Source: an uncultured Clostridia bacterium (GTDB lineage: Bacteria > Bacillota > Clostridia > Christensenellales > CAG-917). Taken from it: a stretch of DNA of 64,000 nucleotides. Positions 17,159-24,722 of the stretch are shown here, piece by piece (positions within the stretch are counted from its first letter, which is position 1; every line of letters starts with the position of its first letter). The DNA is taken from contig CANQBO010000009.1 in the NCBI GenBank assembly GCA_947589475.1, forward strand, positions 1 through 64,000, given 5' to 3'. The notes beneath the pieces were generated by a model. It ran no database searches and was not told the DNA's origin. It saw nothing but the letters and a program-made list of their open reading frames with translations. The position numbers and the translations under genes were made by a program.

Positions 17159-17187
17159 TTGACAATAATTCGATTTGGTGTTATACT
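17159..17187 (+). promoter_or_regulatory. Promoter giving a leaderless transcript
   Basis: TTGACA (17159-17164), exactly 17 bp, TATACT (17182-17187). The ATG begins at 17194, seven bases after the -10, where transcription would start. No ribosome site fits. Confidence 0.8.
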
Positions 17188-17193
17188 CAGCGT

Positions 17194-18195
17194 ATGTACG
17201 GAATTTACGACGAGCTTGTCGAGGCGGCGAAGAAGGCGACGCTGTCCTTTGACGAGACGGCGGAGCTTTTGGAATATCCCGAGGTGCAGGCGGACAAGGC
17301 ATATTATCTGTCCGTCTTGTCGCGTTACAACGCGCTTAAGTCGCTGAAAGACAAACTGTCCGCGCTTGAAAACGCTTTGCGCGAGAGGGACGAGGCGCGC
17401 CTTCTTTTGAAAGAGGCGGCGAACTCGGAGGAAAGGGACGCGCTGTACGGCGAGATCTCCGCGTGCGAAAGCACGGCGAGGATCACCGCGGCGGCGCTCG
17501 CGGACGCTTTGGGGCGCAGGCACGTGAGAGAGAGGGCGTATTGCAGGTTCAAATTCGGCGCGCGCGCAAGCAAATTCGGCGAGCCTCTTATAAGACAGCT
17601 CAAAGACTACTTTGTCGCGTGCGGAGCGAAGATAGAGCAAGAGAGATATTCCACAGCGAAAGAGGGATACGTCTGCGGCGCGTCGTTTTGCGTTGAGGGG
17701 GAGGACGTTTTGGCAAAGCTTTTGCCTCTCACGGGGGCGCACAAAGTGGTTTTTGCGCACTCGAAGAGCGAGGAGCTTCAAATTGCGGCAACCCCCTGCG
17801 CCGAGGAGTTGATTATATCCGACAAGGACCTCAAGATCGACCTTTTTCACTCGAGCGGAGCGGGCGGGCAGAACGTCAACAAGGTGGAAACGGCGGTGCG
17901 CGTCACGCACATTCCGACGGGTACAGTCGTGGTGTGTCAGGACGAGAGGAGCCAGCTGAAAAACAAACAGCGCGCCATAGAGACCCTAAAAAGAAGGCTT
18001 ATAGAAGCGCGCGATGCGGCGGACAAGGAAAGGACAGAGGCGGATATCGCAAGTCAATTCCGCGCCAAAAACACTCCGATAACCTTTGATTTCGACGATA
18101 TGACAATGACGGACGCACGCCTGAAGACGTTTACGCGCGCGCCATTCCCGCTTGCGGACATTGCGGCATATATGGACGGACTTTGCGCATTATGA
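17194..18195 (+). CDS. RF1-like protein lacking the stop-codon motif
   Basis: 333-residue class-I release-factor homologue. The peptidyl-hydrolysis loop GGQ (224-226) is intact within HSSGAGGQNVNKVETAVRVTH, followed by the PTGTVVVCQDERSQLKNK signature. Residues 1-110 are a shortened coiled PCRF-like region. In RF1 the segment corresponding to 184-195 carries PxT, which reads the stop codon (RF2 has SPF); here it reads AHKVVFAHSKSE, with no such motif. It therefore may release peptides without decoding a normal stop, as rescue factors do; this is inference. The start is fixed by the promoter, since ATG at 17128 lies upstream of it. The helicase gene overlaps the stop (ATGA). Confidence 0.8.
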   Translation: MYGIYDELVEAAKKATLSFDETAELLEYPEVQADKAYYLSVLSRYNALKSLKDKLSALENALRERDEARLLLKEAANSEERDALYGEISACESTARITAAALADALGRRHVRERAYCRFKFGARASKFGEPLIRQLKDYFVACGAKIEQERYSTAKEGYVCGASFCVEGEDVLAKLLPLTGAHKVVFAHSKSEELQIAATPCAEELIISDKDLKIDLFHSSGAGGQNVNKVETAVRVTHIPTGTVVVCQDERSQLKNKQRAIETLKRRLIEARDAADKERTEADIASQFRAKNTPITFDFDDMTMTDARLKTFTRAPFPLADIAAYMDGLCAL

Positions 18196-20570
18196 CAGAG
18201 AAGTTTATCGCTCACACGGACAGGATCGCGCTCTCCTCGAAGAGGACCGCGTTCAAGACGGAGTCTTTCATAGCGGCGACGCGCAAAATACTCGGCGTCG
18301 ACGCGTTTTTGTCGCGCGTTGCGGAGGGTATCTTCGAATCGGGGCTGTATTTGCGCGAGGACGGGTACAGCATACAGACTCAGGACGGACTGTACACGTT
18401 GTTCGCTTGCGGCGGAGGCGGGCATACTTCGGAAGGAGACGTCATATTTTACAAATTTTTGAACGCAGGACAGGACTCGGGCGGCGTGGACAGAGGGCTT
18501 AAGGAGTATCTGTCGTCCCGCAAAGAAATATCCCTCATCATGCGCGATACGGACGACGCAGCGGGGAGAGAGGACCTTCTCAGGCTGTATCTCGTCTCAG
18601 GCTCGGACGGCATGGTGAACTTCCCCCACCTCAACGAGAATCAGCGCAAAATAGTGGAAACAGAGGACGCCAACATGCTCGTGCAGGGCGTCGCGGGAAG
18701 CGGAAAGACGAATGTGTGCGTGGAAAAAATAGTTTATTGCGCGTGCCGAAACTACAGAGGGCGCGTGCTTTATACTACGTTTTCGCGCGGTCTGCTCGGC
18801 GAGACGCGGGACAGGGTGGAACTTTTCGGGCGCAATATGGACGACCTTGTCGCGGGCTATGAGGCGGGAAAGGTGGTTTTTCTCGACGCCGATCATAAGC
18901 GCGCCGTCGAAAACAAGCTGGGCATACCCTTCTCGGTGGAAAGCGACGGTCAGATATTTGCCGCGCTCAAGCGCATTTCCGCATTTTTGAAGGACAACGT
19001 GGACTATTTCCTCATCGAGGACATATATGCAAAGCATTTCGAGAGCCGTCCCGTCGCGGGCGAAAGCGTATTTCTAAACGAATATCTTGAGGGGAAAGGG
19101 TCTCGCGTTTCGGGAGCTATGGACAAAATCAAAAACATCTCTCCCGAGATAATCTTCAAAGAGATCTACGGAATGATCTTCGGCAAGTACGAACTGTCCT
19201 CGAGGCAGAGCATGATGGGGAAGGAGGAGTATATATCGGCGCGTGCGGACAGCTTTTCGCGGCGCGAGTGCGAGACGATATATTCCGTCGCGCTCGACTA
19301 TGGCGATTTCCTCATAAAGAGAGGCTATGCAGACAACAATTCGATGAGCCGCGCGCTTATAGACGCCATATCTTCGCCCGAATATTCAGTGGGCATAATA
19401 GACGAGGTGCAGGACTTCACGCAGGTCAATCTTTGTCTCATCAAGACGCTGTGCCGCAAGATGTTCTGCGTGGGCGACGCCCTGCAGATGATAAATCCGT
19501 CCTACTTCGATTTCGGCTATCTAAAGCGGTTGATGTACGGCGACGTCACGGGCGTGAGCGAGCTTAAGCACAACTATCGCAGTACCCGTCTCATCGAGGA
19601 AATTGCAGAAAGGCTCGGAGAGATGAACATAAGCAGGTTCGGCACGCACAATTTCGTCCTCAAGGGGGAGAGCGTCCCGTCCGCGCTTGAAAGCAAGGCG
19701 GTGTTCGTGCAGGACAAAAACCTGTGCCACGCGCTCGGAAACAAGCGATTTGAAAATCTGACCGTCATCGTCGGCTCCGCAAAGAAGAAGGAAAAGCTCA
19801 AAAAGACGCTCGGCAACATAGAGATATTGACGGTCGCCGAGGCGAAGGGGCTGGAGCGCGGCGCCGTCATACTTATGGACGTGCTCAGCGACAACGCGGA
19901 CAAGTGGCGCTATCTCTACGAGATGTCCCTAAACAGAAAGACCGCGGACGAAAACTCCGTATTCAGATATTATTTCAATCTCTTTTATGTGGGAATATCG
20001 CGCGCAAGACAGCATCTTGTCGTAGTGGAAGCCTCTCCGCCTAAGCTTTTCGACGCGTTTTTCGACGAGTGTTTCGAGAAGATGGACAGGGAGCGCGCTC
20101 TGAACTTTTTGAGGGATATTGCGGGCAAGCTTGAGATCGACGACGACGAGTTCATTGACAGGATAGAAAAATTCTGCACGCTGGAGCAATACGACAACGC
20201 GCGCGCGGCGGCGGACAGAATGTCCTCCGAGGAGCTTAGGGCAAAGGAGCTTGCCTATATCGCCGTGCACGAGAAACATCTGCGCTTCGGGCGCTTCAGA
20301 GAGGCGGGCATAGAGTTTTGGAGGCGAGGGTACGACTCCGAGGCGCGCGAGATGTTCGTGAGGTCGCACGACGAGGCGCTCTTCCCGCTTATGGACGCCT
20401 GTCTTAAGGGCGGCAGTAGCGCGCTGGACCCCGATATAGTCAAATTTTATCCTCTCGTCGAGGATAACGATGTGGCAAAAAATATAATACTGGACACACT
20501 AAACAGCGACAGCAATGAAATTTTCGCCGCCTTGAAAGAGGCGCAAGCGAGATTGAGGAGAAAACCATGA
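18192..20570 (+). CDS. UvrD/Rep-like SF1 helicase
   Basis: 792-residue superfamily 1 helicase-like protein. After a 145-residue N-terminal domain of unknown type, motifs follow in order: FPHLNENQRKIV (Q-motif-like), Walker A AGSGKT near 168-173, Walker B GIIDEVQDF, GDALQMI (motif III), NYRST (motif IV), AKGLERGAVI (motif V) and YVGISRARQHL (motif VI). The C-terminal 130 residues, after the helicase core, are helical and charged. This layout, with a nuclease-like or sensor domain in front, is seen in several uncharacterised helicases of defence or DNA-repair loci. An in-frame TTG at 18183 is possible, but the ATG overlapping the upstream stop is preferred. It is in an operon with 20567 and 21299. 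Confidence 0.85.
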   Translation: MTEKFIAHTDRIALSSKRTAFKTESFIAATRKILGVDAFLSRVAEGIFESGLYLREDGYSIQTQDGLYTLFACGGGGHTSEGDVIFYKFLNAGQDSGGVDRGLKEYLSSRKEISLIMRDTDDAAGREDLLRLYLVSGSDGMVNFPHLNENQRKIVETEDANMLVQGVAGSGKTNVCVEKIVYCACRNYRGRVLYTTFSRGLLGETRDRVELFGRNMDDLVAGYEAGKVVFLDADHKRAVENKLGIPFSVESDGQIFAALKRISAFLKDNVDYFLIEDIYAKHFESRPVAGESVFLNEYLEGKGSRVSGAMDKIKNISPEIIFKEIYGMIFGKYELSSRQSMMGKEEYISARADSFSRRECETIYSVALDYGDFLIKRGYADNNSMSRALIDAISSPEYSVGIIDEVQDFTQVNLCLIKTLCRKMFCVGDALQMINPSYFDFGYLKRLMYGDVTGVSELKHNYRSTRLIEEIAERLGEMNISRFGTHNFVLKGESVPSALESKAVFVQDKNLCHALGNKRFENLTVIVGSAKKKEKLKKTLGNIEILTVAEAKGLERGAVILMDVLSDNADKWRYLYEMSLNRKTADENSVFRYYFNLFYVGISRARQHLVVVEASPPKLFDAFFDECFEKMDRERALNFLRDIAGKLEIDDDEFIDRIEKFCTLEQYDNARAAADRMSSEELRAKELAYIAVHEKHLRFGRFREAGIEFWRRGYDSEAREMFVRSHDEALFPLMDACLKGGSSALDPDIVKFYPLVEDNDVAKNIILDTLNSDSNEIFAALKEAQARLRRKP

Positions 20571-21283
20571 ACGAAAATTCCATTCAAGAGCTTATAGACA
20601 GCTTTATTGCCTACCGCAAGTTGATCGCTCCCATCGAGGAGAGCCTTGCCGCGGTCGGCAAGACCTACGGAGAGATACGCGACGACCTCGCCGCCCTCAA
20701 CAAAAATCTTTCCGACAACGCTCCCGAAAAGCTCGAAAAGGTGCATGCCGCCCTCAGCGCGCAGGCGAAGAACGGGCAGGAGTTGAGCCGCAGGATAGAC
20801 GAGTTTTCAAAGTCCGGGGAAAGCTATGCAAGAGCGGTGGCGGAGTTCACGTCGCTGATTGCAAAGCTCAGCGACAAGATGTCCGCGCTCGAAGATACCG
20901 AGAAGCGCGCGAGGGAGCAGATAGAGAGGATAGACGCGCTGCTTGAGGAAAAGAGGGCGTCCTACAATCTCAAGGATCTGCAAAAGTCGCTGGACCGCTA
21001 CAATTCGGGCATCGAGAAGATAAGCGACTTCATAAACAAGGATATAGCCGAGGTCATGCGGCAGAATGCGGATAAGATCGAGGGGATACGAAAGGAGAAC
21101 GAGGACCTCAAGGCGGTCGTGCTCAAGCAGAGCGGAGATATAGCCACGCTCATGACGATGCTCGGCGAAACGACGGCGTTGCTCAAAAACGCGGTGGAGG
21201 GCAGTTCCGTCAACGAACAGTATCTCTTCGACGCCTTCGACAAGTGGGCGGCTTCGAGAAAGGTGAAGATCAAAAAGCAATGA
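20567..21283 (+). CDS. Coiled-coil protein of unknown function
   Basis: 238-residue protein made almost wholly of amphipathic heptads (about residues 35-205), with no signal peptide or membrane segment; long stretches are charged and lack proline and glycine. It has no catalytic motif. The C-terminal 30 residues (NEQYLFDAFDKWAASRKVKIKKQ) are basic and conserved-looking. Its ATG overlaps the helicase stop by four bases, so it is co-translated with the helicase and the next gene begins 16 bases later. I infer an elongated scaffold that links the helicase with the membrane-anchored neighbour; I know no named family. Confidence 0.7.
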   Translation: MNENSIQELIDSFIAYRKLIAPIEESLAAVGKTYGEIRDDLAALNKNLSDNAPEKLEKVHAALSAQAKNGQELSRRIDEFSKSGESYARAVAEFTSLIAKLSDKMSALEDTEKRAREQIERIDALLEEKRASYNLKDLQKSLDRYNSGIEKISDFINKDIAEVMRQNADKIEGIRKENEDLKAVVLKQSGDIATLMTMLGETTALLKNAVEGSSVNEQYLFDAFDKWAASRKVKIKKQ

Positions 21284-21298
21284 TAAATTGAGAGGACA

Positions 21299-23329
21299 AT
21301 GCAGACTTTTGAAGAAAAATTGCTGTATACGGTGAAAAAGGACGACCTCAAGTCCTTCAAGTCCATGATGCGGGAGGCAAACTTAGGCAACCTGCGCATG
21401 GGCAGATTTCCCGTTCTCTCTCTGCTTTATCTTTATGGTTCGCGCAAAATACTTTCCGCCTACGAGACGGGCTTTTTGAAAATATCCACATGGGAGGGCG
21501 TGGGCGAGCCAATCGAGATCTCGCAAGTTTTCGCAAAAAAAGCGGGCAAGTGTCTTAGGCTGTATTTCGACGAAATTGTCTCTCCCCTAGAGATGTTGCT
21601 CATTCTGGACAGGACGCGCCGCGTCAAAAAAGCGTATCCCGTCGTCAAGCCTTCCGAAGCGGTGAGGAAGAGGCTTAAGTCAATATATTCCATAAAATAC
21701 GCGCTCAACGTCAGTTATCGCGGCACGGACATCGTGCTCGACCGTCGTCCTCTCACGCGCAGAGAAAAGAGGAGGCTCGCGCTTGCTTGCATAGGCTGTT
21801 TGCTCATTCTTGCAATAGTGATTGCGACCCCCGTCACCGTCGCGGCAATGCTTCCCGACTTCGACGCGGGCGAGGTGACAAAGCTAAAACACATAGATTT
21901 TTCCTCGCGCGAGACGTACACCGTCCTAAAGGACATCGTCATACCCGACGGCTACACAGTGCCCACGGTGAATTGCAGTTTCAAGGGCGGCGGAGGGCGG
22001 CTCCTCTTCGGCAAGGGCGCGACGCTCGGACAGTTCAACGGAAGGCTGGAGGACATCGAGATATGTACGAAAGGCAGTCCAATATTCAACGCATGCACAA
22101 ACATTTCCTCCCTTGAAAACGTAACGGTCAACGTGGACGCGGACGTCGAGGCAAGCTCGGACACGGCGTTTGTCGCGGTTGCGAGCGCCGCAACTTTCAA
22201 AAACGTAAAGGTGAGTGTGCGCGGTTTAGTGCGGGCGGTCGCGGGAGAAGTCTCAAGCGAGAGCGCGACGGGCATGTCCATGGGCGGCATAGTGGCTCAA
22301 AATATGTATGCGGGCAACGGCGCGGGGCGCGTATACGGTACGCTTGAAAATTGCAGCGTGAATTTTGAAGATCTGCGGCTTGAGGGCGAGCTTGACGCAA
22401 ACGCCTCTTTCGGCGGGCTGGTGGGCGAAAACTACGGAATCGTGCTCGGATGCTCTGTGACGGGCGCGGTCGAGGCGCATACGGTGGATCTGGGCGGGGC
22501 GTGCTATTTCAACGGTTACGAGCTTACCGACGTGACTTGTGAGGCGACTCTCACGCAGGTGGCGGAGGACGCAAAATGGACGTCCGTCGTAGGCGGAGTC
22601 GCAATTGAGAATATGGGAAACATGGAGGGATGCGTGAGCGCCTGCGACATATCCGTGACGAGCGCGGGCGACGCGATATGCGGCGGTATCGCCGCGCAAC
22701 AGTCCTCGGGGACTATAGCTTTTTGCGCGTCGTCGGGCAAGCTTTCGGTGAAGTGCGAAGGGGACGCGACATGCGGCGGAGTTTTGGGGCGGAGCCTGAT
22801 AGGAGTGGACGAAGCGAGGCAGTCCTACTATGTCGGTTTCGTGAGCAAGTGCCTGAGCACGTGTACGCTGGCGGTGACCTCGGGAGGGGACGCTTCCTAC
22901 GCGGGCGGCATATGCGGGAAGCAGGAACAGCACTATATCATGACGCCCGTGTACGACGCGGACGGCAACGTCAAGCAGGACGCGGACGGCAAGGACGTGA
23001 CGGAGGAGATGTACTTTGCGGGTCCTGTGACGGAGTGCGTGTTTTCGGGAGTCGTGAGCGGCAATTTCGATTATCTAGGAAGCATAATCGGCGGATGCGG
23101 AAAAAAGATTTACGATCAAAGTTTCTATTATTTAGACGGAAAAAAACAGCTCGTCTTTGACGGCAACGTATACGTCTCGGGCGGTCAACACGCGTTCGGC
23201 GCTTTGTACGAGGACGAAAGCATAGACAAGGAAGTCTCGGACAAGGGCGCGAAGGATATGGCTCAAGACGACATCGAAGCGTCCGATCTTTATAAAGAAA
23301 TAATGACGCGACTCTCGCTCGAGGCGTAG
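21299..23329 (+). CDS. Membrane-anchored protein with a repeat ectodomain
   Basis: 676-residue protein in two halves. Residues 1-155 are cytosolic, mostly helical and basic towards the end (RRPLTRREKRRLALAC). One membrane helix follows (about 160-184). The remaining 490 residues are outside and built of short strands with GG-containing turns (MSMGGIVAQ, FGGLVGEN, CGGIAAQ, CGGVLGR, YAGGICGK), as in GLUG/parallel beta-helix repeats of adhesins. It has no signal peptide before the helix, so topology is N-in. It is the last gene of the 17194-23329 operon, with GAGAGGAC before the ATG. The cytosolic part could carry a signal to or from the helicase and coiled-coil proteins; that is inference. Confidence 0.7.
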   Translation: MQTFEEKLLYTVKKDDLKSFKSMMREANLGNLRMGRFPVLSLLYLYGSRKILSAYETGFLKISTWEGVGEPIEISQVFAKKAGKCLRLYFDEIVSPLEMLLILDRTRRVKKAYPVVKPSEAVRKRLKSIYSIKYALNVSYRGTDIVLDRRPLTRREKRRLALACIGCLLILAIVIATPVTVAAMLPDFDAGEVTKLKHIDFSSRETYTVLKDIVIPDGYTVPTVNCSFKGGGGRLLFGKGATLGQFNGRLEDIEICTKGSPIFNACTNISSLENVTVNVDADVEASSDTAFVAVASAATFKNVKVSVRGLVRAVAGEVSSESATGMSMGGIVAQNMYAGNGAGRVYGTLENCSVNFEDLRLEGELDANASFGGLVGENYGIVLGCSVTGAVEAHTVDLGGACYFNGYELTDVTCEATLTQVAEDAKWTSVVGGVAIENMGNMEGCVSACDISVTSAGDAICGGIAAQQSSGTIAFCASSGKLSVKCEGDATCGGVLGRSLIGVDEARQSYYVGFVSKCLSTCTLAVTSGGDASYAGGICGKQEQHYIMTPVYDADGNVKQDADGKDVTEEMYFAGPVTECVFSGVVSGNFDYLGSIIGGCGKKIYDQSFYYLDGKKQLVFDGNVYVSGGQHAFGALYEDESIDKEVSDKGAKDMAQDDIEASDLYKEIMTRLSLEA

Positions 23330-23342
23330 TCGCGCCGTTTTT
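23307..23342 (+). terminator. Terminator of the RF-like/helicase operon
   Basis: CGCGACT (23307-23313) pairs with AGTCGCG (23328-23334), with a T run at 23337-23342. The stem overlaps the last codons of the upstream gene. Confidence 0.5.
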
Positions 23343-23384
23343 GAAACTTGAAAAAGGTGATTTTTCCCGTTTGGAATACGAATT

Positions 23385-24227
23385 TTAAACGTCTGTGCCT
23401 TTAGGTTTTGAGTCGGTTTTCTTTGATTTTTTGCGCTTACGTTTTTCAAGATCGGTTTGGCTAAGATTCCAATACTCAAGCATACGGTTTTCCGTCCAAT
23501 AGTGACCGTATGCCTCATACCACTCCTTTGTCATGAACGGCGGCACTTTGTGCGGCGGAAGCGAGAGGGCAAGCTGTTCCGTCTTGTCTCTCAAAGATTC
23601 CGCAAACTGCTTTCTCGCGCTTGAGCCGCGCACGTCGGGAGTATATTCTATGGGTTTTCCCACAAGTACTTTGCGTAGGGACTTTACGATGTAGCAGGGA
23701 TAAAACTTGAGATTTTTTCCCGTTTTTTTGTAATAAAGTTCGCCGATCTTTACAAATCCGCCGTAAAAATCGTTGACATGTTCCGAAAAAGGTTCGGGAC
23801 ATTCGGGGAAGATCATCAAACTTGAGCCGCCTGTGAGCGCGTCGAGAGATATGTCCAAAGTTTGGCTCACCCGCCTGTCGTGATAGACGGGAATACAGCC
23901 CACCGCGAGGAGCAGGGGTCTGAGCAGCCACGATGTGGGATACGCCAGCATCTTCCAAAACCACTTGTGCTTTCTGTGTTCGCCCGCAAATTCGTCGTGA
24001 TAGATAAAACCCGCCGACGTTTTCTTGTCGAGGACTTGCGCGATAGACCACGGTCTTAGCGGTTGCGGGAAGTACAGAGTCGTTATCGCGGGACCGTCCG
24101 CTTGAGAATGGTTTGCGGTGAAAACGACCGCTTCGCCTTCTTTAGGCGGCTCTTCATATATGAATTCCGGCTTACGGAAGATGCATTTTGCGATCATTCT
24201 CATAAAGCCTTGATAGATTTTCCCCAT
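23385..24227 (-). CDS. PlsC-like lysophospholipid acyltransferase
   Basis: 280-residue acyltransferase of the PlsC type, presumably acylating lysophosphatidate or a related acceptor at the inner membrane face. The first motif is NHSQADGP, with three rather than the usual four residues between His and Asp; the second region reads FPECPEPFSEH instead of FPEGTRS. A hydrophobic stretch (WKMLAYPTSWLLRPLLLAVGCIPVY) matches the membrane-dipping part before motif II. The C-terminal 25 residues are very basic. These deviations place it in a divergent acyltransferase branch seen in Clostridia. AAGAGG precedes the ATG. It is transcribed alone, with a candidate promoter at 24342-24368. Confidence 0.8.
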   Translation of the reverse strand: MGKIYQGFMRMIAKCIFRKPEFIYEEPPKEGEAVVFTANHSQADGPAITTLYFPQPLRPWSIAQVLDKKTSAGFIYHDEFAGEHRKHKWFWKMLAYPTSWLLRPLLLAVGCIPVYHDRRVSQTLDISLDALTGGSSLMIFPECPEPFSEHVNDFYGGFVKIGELYYKKTGKNLKFYPCYIVKSLRKVLVGKPIEYTPDVRGSSARKQFAESLRDKTEQLALSLPPHKVPPFMTKEWYEAYGHYWTENRMLEYWNLSQTDLEKRKRKKSKKTDSKPKGTDV

Positions 24228-24341
24228 TGAGCGACCTCTTTTTAAAGCTTGACCTCGTCTCTTCGCGCCGCAAAATACAGCCCGAAACTTGTCGAATTTG
24301 CGGCTGAGATGACAAATACAAGCGCGTCGTTACACTTAAAC

Positions 24342-24368
24342 ATTATAACGTATGTCGAAATTTGTCAA
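24342..24368 (-). promoter_or_regulatory. Promoter of the acyltransferase gene
   Basis: On the minus strand TTGACA (24368-24363) and TATAAT (24347-24342), both perfect but with a 15-bp spacer. It lies in the 495-bp gap 24228-24722, which otherwise shows no gene. Confidence 0.5.
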
Positions 24369-24627
24369 GAAATTCATCGCTCAATTGATGTCGTTCCATA
24401 TTTTGTAAAGGCCCCAAATCGACGAAAACAAAGCGTTTGCCGCACGAGGATCTTAAAGAAAATTTGTAAAGCGCAATAAAATTCGGAGACATAAATATGC
24501 AAAAAATATAGGATATGCGCAAATTCGGCGCTTTAGAATGTCGAAATATCTTTGCGCGGGCGGGTCCGACATCGCGTGGGGACCTAAGAAAAAATAAATT
24601 TAATCGGCATTTGATGTAAAAAAACGC

Positions 24628-24656
24628 TTGCTAAGGAGCGCGCGGGCGTGTATAAT
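24628..24656 (+). promoter_or_regulatory. Promoter of the SurA-like lipoprotein gene
   Basis: TTGCTA (24628-24633), a 17-bp spacer and TATAAT (24651-24656), 67 bp before the ATG. Confidence 0.7.
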
Positions 24657-24722
24657 GTTTTGTACTAATGTAATCTACTATACTAAGTAGACAAGACAAT
24701 ATTCTCACTATGGAGTGCAGAT

